A DNA stretch of 64,000 nucleotides from Deltaproteobacteria bacterium (GCA_020060215.1 JAGVAP010000142.1:124001-188000); one strand, 5' to 3'; shown: positions 16,964 through 25,927, counted from the first letter of the stretch. Made by a program: numbers and translations. The notes: generated by a model from the sequence alone, not told the origin.

Positions 16964-18508
16964 CTACTTGAGCAGGCTGTGTACGAATTGCAGAAGTTCA
17001 TATTTCTCCACCGGCTTCTTGTTACAGACAATCTGCACCGCCAAGGCACCGACTGCGTTCCCGATGAAGGATACCAGGTCGAGCGGCAGATCCCGCGCGA
17101 AGGCCGGGGCGGTGAAGCTGAAGAAGGCATCACCGGCCCCCACCGTATCGACTACCTTGGATGAGAATATCGGCGTCCGGTGTGCTTCGTCCTTCCTGTT
17201 CAGGCCGATACATCCCTTCTTGCCGAGCGTGATGATCATGTGATCAGGGTCGAGGAGCCTTGAAATCTTCCTGGCGATCTCCGCGATGTCGCTGAATCTC
17301 CCCTGCGTGGCCAGCCTGGCCTCCGGCTCATCCAGGCAGATGAAATTGGGATGGCGATACCTCGTGATCATGTTGTAGCCGGCATTGGCCGCATTGGTCT
17401 GCGTGTTCACTGCAATCTTCCTGGAACACCTCTCCAGAACCTCGATCATCCCATTGGTGATGAAACCGTGTCCGAAGTCGGAGACCAGGACCAGGTCGAA
17501 CATCGGTAATGTATTCTCCAGGTATTTTATGATCTCCGATTCCTGATCCTCATCGATAAAGTCCTCGCACAGGTAATTCACCTCGAAGAGCTTCTGATTC
17601 AGGTACTGGTCCACATACCTCTTTTTCACGATGGTGGGGGACTCTCTCCGGTAGAAGAATTTGGTATCGATGTTGGGCTTGAGGCTTGACCGGATGAAAT
17701 CCTCCCGGGATTCGTCGCTTCCGAGAAGGGTCACCAGGTGGACCCTGTCACAGATCCCGGCCAGGTGGTTGGAGACCGCGAAGGAACCGCCCGCAAACAC
17801 CTCATGGGTCAGATACCGGTTCACGACCAGATGGGCCTTGGTGGCCTTTCCCATGGGAGTGCAGTAGTGGTACTCATCGACGATGCCGTCGCCCAGGATC
17901 AGGACATTCAGGTTCTTCAGGCTTTCCAGGCGATCCGTAATCTCGTCGAAGCTGTATTTCTTCGAGAACCGTTTCAGGAAGCTCCTGGTCTCCTCCGGGT
18001 AGATGTCCAAAAAATTGTTGATGATCTCGGAAGAGCTGAAGGAAAACCCCTCGGTCTCGCAGACCCTGCATTTGCCGAAATAGAACTCTCTCTCCTCTTC
18101 GAAGATCCTCTCATGGATCCTGCGGTCCCGCTCCTTGTAGGCCTGCCCCTTTGCAAAGACATCGGGCTCGAGCATCCGGACGCACTCGAAAGGCTTGTCG
18201 TCGTCCACGATGCACGCATAGCTCACCTGTTCCAGGGAGGCCACGTTTTCCGCCCTGAACTCCTCCGGGAATACCGGCCGGCCGGGTCCTCGTCTGACAT
18301 CCCGGTCCTTGATGACCGTTACCACCAGGACATCTCCCTGCTTGCGTGCCTCGTTCAGATGCTTGACGATGCCCGGATGGATCAGGTCGAAGACCCCATG
18401 ACTCTGGACGACCACCTTTCCCTGGCTCCTCAGTTCTCGGACCTTCTGAATCAGGTCGTCCATCACGAGGACTTTATCTTTGATCTTCTGCTCCACGCCT
18501 CGAATCAT
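16964..18508 (-). CDS. Cytidylyltransferase-PfkB sugar kinase fusion in reverse HldE order
   Basis: 514 residues with two enzymes. Residues about 30-170 are a nucleotidyltransferase with HGVFDLIHPG (37-46) and FSFSSSEIINNF. Residues about 190-510 are a PfkB-family carbohydrate kinase: FAGGSFAVSNHLAGI, LVSDFGHGF, and the catalytic GAGDAF with Gly457-Ala-Gly-Asp460. Classical HldE has the kinase first and the transferase last; here the order is swapped. Both active sites look intact. It should phosphorylate a sugar phosphate at C1 and then form an NDP-sugar, as in ADP-heptose synthesis. A cluster of cysteines between the domains (KCRVCETEG) is unusual for either family. The gene follows the stand-alone transferase at 18541-19020 by 32 bp. 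Confidence 0.85.
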   Translation of the reverse strand: MIRGVEQKIKDKVLVMDDLIQKVRELRSQGKVVVQSHGVFDLIHPGIVKHLNEARKQGDVLVVTVIKDRDVRRGPGRPVFPEEFRAENVASLEQVSYACIVDDDKPFECVRMLEPDVFAKGQAYKERDRRIHERIFEEEREFYFGKCRVCETEGFSFSSSEIINNFLDIYPEETRSFLKRFSKKYSFDEITDRLESLKNLNVLILGDGIVDEYHYCTPMGKATKAHLVVNRYLTHEVFAGGSFAVSNHLAGICDRVHLVTLLGSDESREDFIRSSLKPNIDTKFFYRRESPTIVKKRYVDQYLNQKLFEVNYLCEDFIDEDQESEIIKYLENTLPMFDLVLVSDFGHGFITNGMIEVLERCSRKIAVNTQTNAANAGYNMITRYRHPNFICLDEPEARLATQGRFSDIAEIARKISRLLDPDHMIITLGKKGCIGLNRKDEAHRTPIFSSKVVDTVGAGDAFFSFTAPAFARDLPLDLVSFIGNAVGALAVQIVCNKKPVEKYELLQFVHSLLK

Positions 18509-18540
18509 GAAAGGTGCGCTCTCACCGGAAGAAATGGAAC

Positions 18541-19020
18541 CTATCGACCGAAGTGCTTTTTCAACAGCTCGGTGGACGAAAAGACGATTTCATGGGTGAA
18601 GCGGATCTCCGCTCCGATCTCCTCGACGACCTTGAACTCCTTCTGGATCTTGCCGGTCTTGTCCTCGAGTCTTTCGAACTCCTGGCCTTTAACATAGATG
18701 TCCGGCTTGAGCAACCTCAATGTCTCCTCGGCCGTAGGCCATTGGTTGAGGGCGACGAAATCCACGCACTCCAGGGCCGCTATGGATTCGGCCCTCAACT
18801 CCTGACCAAACACGGGCCTTCCCGGTCCCTTGTCCACGTACGCGTCCGGCGTGACCGTGACGACGAGGACATCCCCCATCCTCTTGGCGGCCTGAAAGTA
18901 CTTGATATGTCCTGGGTGCATGAGGTCGAAGCAGCCGTGACAATGGACGACCTTTCTCCCCGAGGACCTGAGCGTACGGACCTCCTTCGCCAGGTCCTCA
19001 ATGTCGACGATCTTCATCAT
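18541..19020 (-). CDS. Stand-alone sugar-phosphate cytidylyltransferase (RfaE2/HldE C-domain-like)
   Basis: 159 residues, the size of single-domain RfaE2 proteins. The active-site motif HGCFDLMHPGH (28-38) and the late SSTELLKKHFG (ISSTxI-type) are both present. GRPVFGQELRAESIAALECVDFV matches the same segment of the fusion protein downstream (GRPVFPEEFRAENVASLEQVSYA), so the two transferase domains are homologous. ATG 19020 overlaps the upstream stop by 4 bp; a second ATG follows at once. It probably activates a heptose-1-phosphate-like sugar with a nucleotide. Having two transferase domains in a row suggests two different activated sugars or a division of labour. Confidence 0.82.
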   Translation of the reverse strand: MMKIVDIEDLAKEVRTLRSSGRKVVHCHGCFDLMHPGHIKYFQAAKRMGDVLVVTVTPDAYVDKGPGRPVFGQELRAESIAALECVDFVALNQWPTAEETLRLLKPDIYVKGQEFERLEDKTGKIQKEFKVVEEIGAEIRFTHEIVFSSTELLKKHFGR

Positions 19021-19994
19021 GCGGATCTCTTCTCTTCCTCTCCGATCGCAGCCCAGAGCGCAGGGAGGGTATCCTCGTGCCGCCCCCTCACATAGAAGCT
19101 TTCCCCGCCTTCGGCCACAGTTCTTACCAGCATGGTCTTCCATGGCCGGAAATAGTAGTAAGGATCATGCTTGGCAGGCTCATGGGAAGGCTTCCGAGGG
19201 AGATCGTGAAGGTCGCAGACGAGTGTGGAGAAACGCCGGATCGCCTTTCCTTGCTGGTGTGCGACATTTCTCGCCATGCTCAGCGCCTTCAGGAAGACCT
19301 CCGGGGCCATGACGGCACTGCCGAAATTCATGACCACGCCGCTTTCGAGGTTCTGAACCACGGATGCGAGGGTCAGAAAATCGTTATAGGTAAGGGCGCC
19401 GGTGGCCGCGCCGTCGCAGTTCGGGAGTTCGTGGATGATGTCGCAGCCGAGCGCCACGTGGACGGTGACGGGTATACCGAGCCGGTATCCCGCGGCCAGG
19501 AGGCTCACTTCCTTGTGAGGGTAATCCCCTTCTGAGATGGCCCGGCCGACCGCCCGGCCCATGCCGATCCCCTTAACGGCCCCGAAGGCGCGATTGATGA
19601 TGTCGTTAAGGATCCCGGTCTCTTTCCACAGCCCGAATTCACCGCTTTTCACATATCGGGCTACGCTCTCGGTTGTGGCGCCCGCCATGGCGAGTTCGAA
19701 ATCATGAATGATACAGGCCCCGTTCATGGCGATGCATGAGATGAACCCCCTTTCCATGAGATCGATGATATATCTCTGCACGCCCGATCGGATCACGTGC
19801 GCACCCATCATGAGGATGACGGAGGCCTTTTCCCCGCGCGCTGCGAGTATCCGGCGGGCGACTTGTCTCAGGAGTTCCAGTTCCCCTCGGATGGAGACCT
19901 CATCCCCCCCATGCGGCTCACGGACCACCGAGACCTCAAGATCGTGGATTCTTTCGGAAAGCGGCTTAAGATGTAACCTGCTTCGATCGAACAT
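19017..19994 (-). CDS. Deoxyhypusine-synthase-like protein of unknown function
   Basis: 325 residues. The protein is not confidently named. Its layout resembles the deoxyhypusine synthase superfamily: VILMMGAHVIRSGVQRYII, then a strand with IAMNGACIIHDFELAMAG, later RLGIPVTVHVALGCDIIHELP and VVMNFGSAVMAPEVFLKAL, in the order of the NAD-binding blocks of that family. The lysine that receives the butylamine group in the eukaryotic enzyme (GGGVVKHH) has no obvious counterpart (the aligned segment reads NFGSAVMAPE), so deoxyhypusine synthesis is not expected. ATG 19994 has GGAAGAG upstream. It is the first gene of the minus-strand run, followed with a 4-bp overlap by a cytidylyltransferase, which suggests a role in making a sugar nucleotide or a linked modification. 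Confidence 0.55.
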   Translation of the reverse strand: MFDRSRLHLKPLSERIHDLEVSVVREPHGGDEVSIRGELELLRQVARRILAARGEKASVILMMGAHVIRSGVQRYIIDLMERGFISCIAMNGACIIHDFELAMAGATTESVARYVKSGEFGLWKETGILNDIINRAFGAVKGIGMGRAVGRAISEGDYPHKEVSLLAAGYRLGIPVTVHVALGCDIIHELPNCDGAATGALTYNDFLTLASVVQNLESGVVMNFGSAVMAPEVFLKALSMARNVAHQQGKAIRRFSTLVCDLHDLPRKPSHEPAKHDPYYYFRPWKTMLVRTVAEGGESFYVRGRHEDTLPALWAAIGEEEKRSA

Positions 19995-20025
19995 TCAGCT
20001 CTTCCAAGTGACTTTCAGGGTCTGA

Positions 20026-20053
20026 ACTCTATAAATATTTCACCTTTTGTCAA
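20026..20053 (-). promoter_or_regulatory. Candidate sigma-70 promoter for the 19994-leftward operon
   Basis: Read on the minus strand, a perfect TTGACA (20053-20048) is followed after 16 bp by TAGAGT (20031-20026), 4 of 6 matches to the -10 consensus. The ATG at 19994 lies about 30 bp downstream. The stretch between the divergent genes is locally A+T rich. This is a pattern match only. Confidence 0.4.
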
Positions 20054-20090
20054 ATGTATTCTTTCCAAAACTACTCCTTGACCTCATCCG

Positions 20091-22154
20091 GTGCCGGGGA
20101 GTATCAAAGGCAGTACTTTTCCTGGGAACCCCATTTTCCACCTGTTCGAGCGGGACCGCGTGAAATCAGAGACGAAGCTCAGAATGGTTCACCCCACCGG
20201 CTTCTGGATGGCCTGGGCAATGCTCCTGATCTTGGCGACGCTCACCACCTTCACCGGACTTGCGGACAGGGCCGGTTCGACCCTGCTTCCGGCCGTCAGA
20301 GGGTTCCTGGGCTCCCTCGTATGCGTGGCGTTCTCCCTGATCATCGGCAGGTGGTTCATCGGCGTCCTGAAACTCCAATCCCCGAGACCACTGAATTTCG
20401 TCCTGCACGGCGCAACGGGCGCGGCCCTGCTCTCGATCGTCGCCATGGTGATCAGCCTGTTTCATCTCGCTTACCCTCCGGTGTTCGTACTGGTCCTGTT
20501 CGGGTCGATCCCTCTCTGCCGAAGAACCCTGAAGCCGATGTTGAGAGAAATAGTGGATGTTTTCAGGACCCTTCCGTGCAGAGATACGAAGACGTCCATG
20601 CTTGCCATATTCCCCATGATGTTTTCGGCGTATGCCTTTCTATGCGCGCTGGTGAGCCCGTACTGCACGGATTCACTCTCGTACCACCTGGTCATCCCTC
20701 GCGATATCCTTTGGAATCATGGTTTCGTCTTCAACCCGTTCGCGTACCAGTCCGGGATGGCCCTGGGGTGGCACCTCTTTGGGGTCTTCGCATACGTGCT
20801 TGGTGGGCCACCGGGGTTCAATGCCTTGACGGCCTGGGCATTCTGCGGTTTGCTGGTCGGCATCTACGGGGTTGTGAAAAATCGGTACGCAGCCCTCCAC
20901 GGGATGGCTGCAGCCTGCCTGTGCGCGTTTCTTCTCCATTGCGTCATCAACGAGAACGACAGGACAGGCATCGACGTGCCCGTTGCAATGCTCGAATGGT
21001 CGGGGCTGTTCGCTGCAACGTCTCTGATTTCAGGAGGAGGTCTTCCTCGGGCGGTGATCGTGGGGCTCATGGCGGGTTCAACTGTGGCAGGCAAGCTGAC
21101 GGCCCTGCCGGGGGCCCTGCTCATCCTGGCCGTTTACCTCCGGGGTCAACGCGCAGGAGAAAAGACGCGGCCTCTTGCCCTTGCGGCATCGCTGTCGCTT
21201 GGCTTAGGGGTATTCTGGCCCTTGATTACGTTCCTCCACACGGGATCGCCACTGCCCCAGATGGCCTTGTCCATGAGAACCCAGGGGCCTCCATTGCCCC
21301 AGCTGGGGGAGACGCTCGAGCACGACATCGCCTCATACCACGAGCATCATATGGACGGGTTCCTTTCCTTGGAGAATGCACTCTTTGCCGTTTTGATTGC
21401 GGGAGGTCTCCTCCTGCTCCTTAGAAATCCGAGGGATGACGGGAGATTATCCCTCTTGCTGGGCTCGTTTGCGCTCGCACGTTGGCTCATGCTTGGCGCT
21501 CTTTCCTCGATAGCGTGGTTTCACCTTCGGTACAATCTCGTCTCCGTTCTTTGTCTTGGAGCGGCCGCCTCCGTGGGGTGGGCTGAGGTCCTTTCGAGGA
21601 AGGGCGGCTTTTGGAAAAAAGGTGTCGCCCTTCTCATTTTCATCATGCTCCTTTATGCATCGGCCCCTTCACTGCTCTTCCGGAACACCCATAGCCACTT
21701 GAGAGACCTCCTTTCCCCTCCAGGGGCAAGGACCTCTCATGTGGCCTGCTTCAATTGGATCTCTTCCAGTCTCCCCAAAGAGGCGGTGATTGCGGGGCCG
21801 GCAATAGAGACCTTCCACGCTCAGCGACGTTACATCCAGATGCAGGGGATTTCGCAGGAAAGAATAGACTTGAAGATGTCGCCCGAAGAGATCCTCGCCA
21901 ATCTGACAAGGCTTGGGGTCACCCATGTCCACATTTCAAATGAATACGATCTTCCGCCCTGGAGCGCCCGGAAGGCCGGGGAATGGCTCAAATCCTTTGA
22001 TGGGATCGCATCCCTTCCCGGAGTCGAACCGGTCTATAAAGACGAACAAGAGCGCTGGGACCCCATGTCCGAGCAAATGGTTCGGGACCGGGTCTACCGG
22101 ATCAAGCGAAGCGGAACCTCTTCCTCCCCTTACTCCGCCTCCTCAAACTCCTGA
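20091..22154 (+). CDS. Multi-spanning membrane protein, GT-C glycosyltransferase-like
   Basis: Up to 687 residues; the only plus-strand gene in the polysaccharide region. About ten hydrophobic spans are visible from residue 40 onward (MAWAMLLILATLTTFTGLA, LSIVAMVISLFHLAYPPVFV, AVIVGLMAGSTVAGKLTALP, GVALLIFIMLLYASAPSLLF and others). The early loop CTDSLSYHLVIPRDIL has an acidic residue in the position used by GT-C enzymes to bind a lipid-linked donor. A soluble C-terminal domain of about 140 residues follows the last span. The start is uncertain: GTG 20091, GTG 20160 and ATG 20184 are all possible and none has a strong ribosome-binding site. Its end overlaps the end of the convergent ABC ATPase gene by 25 bp. 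Transfer of a sugar on the outer face of the inner membrane is a plausible role. Confidence 0.7.
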   Translation: MPGSIKGSTFPGNPIFHLFERDRVKSETKLRMVHPTGFWMAWAMLLILATLTTFTGLADRAGSTLLPAVRGFLGSLVCVAFSLIIGRWFIGVLKLQSPRPLNFVLHGATGAALLSIVAMVISLFHLAYPPVFVLVLFGSIPLCRRTLKPMLREIVDVFRTLPCRDTKTSMLAIFPMMFSAYAFLCALVSPYCTDSLSYHLVIPRDILWNHGFVFNPFAYQSGMALGWHLFGVFAYVLGGPPGFNALTAWAFCGLLVGIYGVVKNRYAALHGMAAACLCAFLLHCVINENDRTGIDVPVAMLEWSGLFAATSLISGGGLPRAVIVGLMAGSTVAGKLTALPGALLILAVYLRGQRAGEKTRPLALAASLSLGLGVFWPLITFLHTGSPLPQMALSMRTQGPPLPQLGETLEHDIASYHEHHMDGFLSLENALFAVLIAGGLLLLLRNPRDDGRLSLLLGSFALARWLMLGALSSIAWFHLRYNLVSVLCLGAAASVGWAEVLSRKGGFWKKGVALLIFIMLLYASAPSLLFRNTHSHLRDLLSPPGARTSHVACFNWISSSLPKEAVIAGPAIETFHAQRRYIQMQGISQERIDLKMSPEEILANLTRLGVTHVHISNEYDLPPWSARKAGEWLKSFDGIASLPGVEPVYKDEQERWDPMSEQMVRDRVYRIKRSGTSSSPYSASSNS

Positions 22155-23398
22155 CCCAGCACGCAGACCCCCTCCCTGTGGGTCGGGATGTCCCATCCGG
22201 TTGAAAAAGGCTGGCACTCCGCGATCGTGAATCCGATGGCGTTTTCCCATGTGTCGATCCTCTCCACCCCGCTCATCAGGCTGAGTGTTACCCTGTAATC
22301 GCCGCTGGTAAGGTTGAGCGGCCCGATCCGGATTCTGACCCTCCGAACCTGCTTTTCGAAGTGCTTCCCGTGATACTGGCCGGAAGCACCCACCGAGACG
22401 AGCTGACCCAGCTGGTTGTACAGGTAGAACTCCGTACTGAACCGGCCGATCGAGAGTGGTCCGCCGAGCTCGACCAAAAGAACGAGAGTGTCACCGTACC
22501 TGAAGATGTTCTGGGGGCGGCCTTCTCCGTCCATGATATCCACCTGTTTGCAGTGGAAACGCGGCGGCCCGCTCCATTCCCTCTCTGCACGGCACACGGA
22601 AGAGCCTCTTGCGTCGCCGTCTTCATAGGCCTGGATGACCTCATGGGCGGGTCCTATCTTTTCGACTCTCCCGCGATCCAGCCACAATGCCTTCCGGCAG
22701 AGCGCCCTCACCGCCCCCATGTTATGGCTTACGAAAAGGACCGTTCTCCCCCCCCTGGAGATGTCGTCCATCTTCCCCAGACACTTGCGTTGAAAGGAAC
22801 GGTCTCCCACGGCCAACACTTCGTCCACGAGAAGAATATCCGGTTCAAGATGGGCCGCCACGGCAAAGGCCAGTCGCACGTACATGCCGCTGGAATAGCG
22901 TTTCACGGGCGTATCCAGCAGCCTTTCGGTTTCGGCGAAGGCGACGATCTCGTCGAACTTCCGGTCTATCTCCGCCTTTCGCATGCCCAAGAGCGCGCCG
23001 TTCAGGTAGATGTTCTCCCTGCCCGTCAACTCGGGATGGAACCCGGTCCCCACCTCGATGAGACTGGCCGCGATGCCCCATACACGAACCCGGCCGGATG
23101 TGGGTCTCGTGATCTTGCCGAGGATCTTCAACAGCGTCGTCTTGCCTGCGCCATTTGCCCCGACGATGCCGAGTTTCTCCCCTTGGCGTATCTCAAAGCA
23201 GAGGTCGTCGAGGGCCCACAACTCCTCCCGGGGTGACTGTATCTGCGACGGAGGGGCGGAGACATGAGCGAGTCTCCTGCCCCAGGAAGTGGCCGTTCGG
23301 CTGAGGAGGCCGCGAAAGGTCGGGTGAGAATCGCGCTGTTCGTGACGGATCACGTATTTTTTGGAAAGGTGCTCGGCTTTGACGGCGATATCTTCCAT
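22130..23398 (-). CDS. wzt: Polysaccharide ABC exporter ATPase with Wzt-like C-terminal domain
   Basis: 422 residues. Walker A is GANGAGKTT at 80-88, the signature is YSSGMYVRLAFAVA, and Walker B is ILLVDEVLAVGD, followed by the SHNMGAV switch histidine. These are typical of the teichoic acid/O-antigen exporter ATPases. Residues about 270-420 form a beta-rich extra domain (CKQVDIMDGEG, FRYGDTLVLLVEL, SGDYRVTLSLMSG), as in Wzt proteins that recognise the terminal modification of the chain. The ATG follows the stop of the permease gene by 3 bp. With the permease it exports an undecaprenol-linked polysaccharide across the inner membrane. The tail overlaps the plus-strand gene by 25 bp, an antisense arrangement. 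Confidence 0.9.
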   Translation of the reverse strand: MEDIAVKAEHLSKKYVIRHEQRDSHPTFRGLLSRTATSWGRRLAHVSAPPSQIQSPREELWALDDLCFEIRQGEKLGIVGANGAGKTTLLKILGKITRPTSGRVRVWGIAASLIEVGTGFHPELTGRENIYLNGALLGMRKAEIDRKFDEIVAFAETERLLDTPVKRYSSGMYVRLAFAVAAHLEPDILLVDEVLAVGDRSFQRKCLGKMDDISRGGRTVLFVSHNMGAVRALCRKALWLDRGRVEKIGPAHEVIQAYEDGDARGSSVCRAEREWSGPPRFHCKQVDIMDGEGRPQNIFRYGDTLVLLVELGGPLSIGRFSTEFYLYNQLGQLVSVGASGQYHGKHFEKQVRRVRIRIGPLNLTSGDYRVTLSLMSGVERIDTWENAIGFTIAECQPFSTGWDIPTHREGVCVLGQEFEEAE

Positions 23399-23401
23399 GG
23401 G

Positions 23402-24241
23402 CTAGATGATGTCCGGAAAGGATTCCTCCGCTTTGTGAAAGTACCACAGACCGCTGACGAAGAGCGCGACCACCAGAACAAGTGAGATCACGATTCCGGG
23501 GATGTAGGGCGCGGCCTGTTCTCCCAGAATGGACCACCTGAACCCGTCGATCACACCGACCATCGGGTTCAAAGAGTACACGAGCCGCCACTTCTCGGGG
23601 ATGATGGCGCTGCTGAAACCCACAGGAGAGATGTAGAGACCGAACTGAACAAGGAAGGCTACAATGAACCGGAAATCGCGATATCTCGCGTTCAGCGGCG
23701 CAAACCAGAAACCCAGTCCCAGGGACGCAAGCAGGGCCAGCAAGGTGAACCCAGGCAGAAGGAGAACCTGCAATCCAGGGGAGTGATGGAACCAGAGCAT
23801 GAAGCCCACCAGGATCAGAAGGGAAATGAAGAAGTCCACCAGGCTCACGATCACCGCGCTGACCGGAAGGATGAGCCTGGGGAAGTAGACCTTGGAAATG
23901 AGATTGGCGTTGGATACAAGGCTGTTGCTGCTTTCGGAAAGAGCGGTTGCAAAAAAGTGCCACGGCAGAAGTGCGGCGAAAACAAGGATGGGGTAAGGCG
24001 TACCGCCCGATGGCAGCCCGGCCAGTTTCCCGAATACGATCGTCAGGACGATCATGGTCACGAGCGGCCTGAGCACACTCCAGGCGATCCCGATCAGGGT
24101 CTGTTTGTAACGAATGAGGATGTCCCGCCAGGCCAGGAAGTAGAAGAGGTCCCGGTACTCCAATACATCACTCCAGTACCCTTCAAGGGTCTGATGAGGC
24201 GTGATGATGTTTTCGCTTTTCAGGGTTCTATCCACCTTCAA
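23402..24241 (-). CDS. wzm: ABC-2 type polysaccharide export permease
   Basis: 279 residues with six predicted spans and the ABC-2 permease signature (FYFLAWRDILIRYKQTLIGIAWSVLRPL near the N-terminus, LNPMVGVIDGFRWSILG near the C-terminus). Both are typical of Wzm/RfbA/TagG permeases. The start is a TTG at 24241 preceded by GAAGGCGG. It lies 3 bp upstream of the ATPase gene, so they form a single unit. Its presence shows that the glycan is exported by the ABC-transporter-dependent pathway; no Wzx/Wzy pair was recognised here. Confidence 0.92.
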   Translation of the reverse strand: MKVDRTLKSENIITPHQTLEGYWSDVLEYRDLFYFLAWRDILIRYKQTLIGIAWSVLRPLVTMIVLTIVFGKLAGLPSGGTPYPILVFAALLPWHFFATALSESSNSLVSNANLISKVYFPRLILPVSAVIVSLVDFFISLLILVGFMLWFHHSPGLQVLLLPGFTLLALLASLGLGFWFAPLNARYRDFRFIVAFLVQFGLYISPVGFSSAIIPEKWRLVYSLNPMVGVIDGFRWSILGEQAAPYIPGIVISLVLVVALFVSGLWYFHKAEESFPDII

Positions 24242-24288
24242 CCGCCTTCTTACCGGACCCCGTAGCGCATGGTTCGAATACCTGTGGA

Positions 24289-25923
24289 TCAGATGATCAC
24301 AGCCTTTTGCCTGATTTCCCTTGAAAAGGGCAGGGCATGGTGCTTGGCATAGAGATCCCTGGTCAAAATGAGCAGAACATCACCACGCTTCTCCACAAGT
24401 TCCCGCCAGAACTCCTCGAACCGCCTGCTGTCGTGTATGCAGGCGGTCTTCACGGGGGGGAGGATCCCCACGCGCGATAGGAACCCCAGGCAGCTCTTGG
24501 ACCAGTTGCTGTCGGTCATCAGTATCCCCATGCGGTTTTTTCCTTCGAGCCATCCCCTTTCCCTCAGGAGATGGAGGCTTGCCGTGAGATCACAAAAAAG
24601 ACGGCTAAGATCACCCGTTCTGGTCAGGAACTGGTGATATCTGGCTCGAGAGGTGAGCTTCTGCATGTGCTCTCCGGAGCCACTGGAAGGGCTTGCCAGA
24701 ACCGCATCGACCCTCTTCTTGACATGCTGCATGGCCAGCCAAAGGGCGAGATAAACCTTGCCCAGGGCATGAACCGTTTTCATGGCTAAGGGGATGGTTC
24801 GGTCGATTCGGCTCTCCATTTCTTTCAATGTGGCGCTCTCCAACTCGCTTACGCTTCCGCCTTCCTGCGTGTTGCTCAAAGGATTGAATGCCTCGATGAT
24901 AGGGAGGCATCGAAATCCGTCGGAGCCCAGATCAATTCTGCGTCCTTTGTAGGTCTTGACATATCCGGGTTTGCCGCTGAAGCCTCGTTCGCGGATTGTC
25001 TGCCGGACTCGATCGATTCGCCACTCCTGTATCCATGTTTCATCCACGAGACCTTCCATGACAGCCTCATCGGATATCGCTTCCCGGCTTCTGTGCGACC
25101 GAATCAAAGGGTTCTCCACAAACGGGAGGATCCTGCCTGATGTCAGCGCCTCCAAGGCCAAGGTGGACATGTGCCTGCCATCGTGAGGGCCAAGGTAGTT
25201 CGCCACTCCAGCCTGCCCCGGGTGCCAGGTGTGGTAGAGGAACTCGTCTTCATGCCAGATTTCCCTCCTGCCCAGATTGAACAGGCGAAACGTCATCTCA
25301 TAAGGCCCACAGATATGGCCCAGGTAGTCGATGTGCTCGTCCGCCCCACCAATGGCGACAAGGTCCTCGCGCCTTGCGCACATGCACGCCCCGTAGTTCC
25401 TGGTGTGAAGAGGGTCTTCAGCATCCAGAATGCCTTTGGTCTTCCCTTGCACGTTGTTCATGCACCCCGCTCCCATGACCTCTTCAAAGGTCGGGAAGTT
25501 GAAGGGGTGGTATTCTCTCTTGACATTCCGAAACTGATCCAGGTGAAGCACGATCGCTGGGTCCTTTTCAAATTGATCGATCACGGCTGCCACAAACCCC
25601 TCCCGAACCATGGCATCGGAATCGCAGATCACGATGATCTCGCCGCGACCGAGAAGGATCCCTGCGTTGTACATCAGGTGTTTGTGGTAGTAGCATTCCT
25701 CCGGCATCTGCAGAAGAAGCCAGGTGTCCACCTGGTCTTCATATCTTCGGACCGGTTCGGATTCCCTCGAGTAATATTCGATGACCAGGACTTCGAAGAG
25801 GTCGCGGCTTACGTTCTGGAGCCCGAGATAGTGGAGAAGATGAAAGCTCTCCCTCACGCTCCAGTCGAGAAGGACGAAGGATATTCTGGGATTCTTTCTT
25901 CTGCTGCTTTTCAGAAACTTCAT
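24289..25923 (-). CDS. Glycosyltransferase with GT-A domain plus unassigned C-terminal domain
   Basis: 544 residues. The N-terminal half is a GT2-like domain: RISFVLLDWSVRESFHLLHYL, then EIIVICDSDAMVREGFVAAVI, whose DSD occupies the place of the metal-binding DXD, and ICGPYEMTFRLFNLG with the acceptor-side acidic residue. From about residue 370 the sequence is a different domain that is not recognised (helical KEMESRIDRTIPLAMKTVHALG, then NRMGILMTDSNWSKSCLGFLSRVG and FREFWRELV-like helices). GT-A plus a Rossmann-like tail suggests either a second transferase of another fold or a binding module. The stop is 47 bp from the permease gene. Donor unknown. Confidence 0.72.
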   Translation of the reverse strand: MKFLKSSRRKNPRISFVLLDWSVRESFHLLHYLGLQNVSRDLFEVLVIEYYSRESEPVRRYEDQVDTWLLLQMPEECYYHKHLMYNAGILLGRGEIIVICDSDAMVREGFVAAVIDQFEKDPAIVLHLDQFRNVKREYHPFNFPTFEEVMGAGCMNNVQGKTKGILDAEDPLHTRNYGACMCARREDLVAIGGADEHIDYLGHICGPYEMTFRLFNLGRREIWHEDEFLYHTWHPGQAGVANYLGPHDGRHMSTLALEALTSGRILPFVENPLIRSHRSREAISDEAVMEGLVDETWIQEWRIDRVRQTIRERGFSGKPGYVKTYKGRRIDLGSDGFRCLPIIEAFNPLSNTQEGGSVSELESATLKEMESRIDRTIPLAMKTVHALGKVYLALWLAMQHVKKRVDAVLASPSSGSGEHMQKLTSRARYHQFLTRTGDLSRLFCDLTASLHLLRERGWLEGKNRMGILMTDSNWSKSCLGFLSRVGILPPVKTACIHDSRRFEEFWRELVEKRGDVLLILTRDLYAKHHALPFSREIRQKAVII

Positions 25924-25927
25924 TTCC

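Noticed and set aside
20054..21424. Alternative plus-strand frame inside the GT-C-like gene
   Set aside because: It lacks hydrophobic spans and is Arg/Pro/Gly rich. The other frame gives a coherent membrane protein.
23193..23963. 256-codon minus-strand frame spanning the permease/ATPase junction
   Set aside because: It is an out-of-frame reading of the Wzm/Wzt pair, which have proper motifs and starts.
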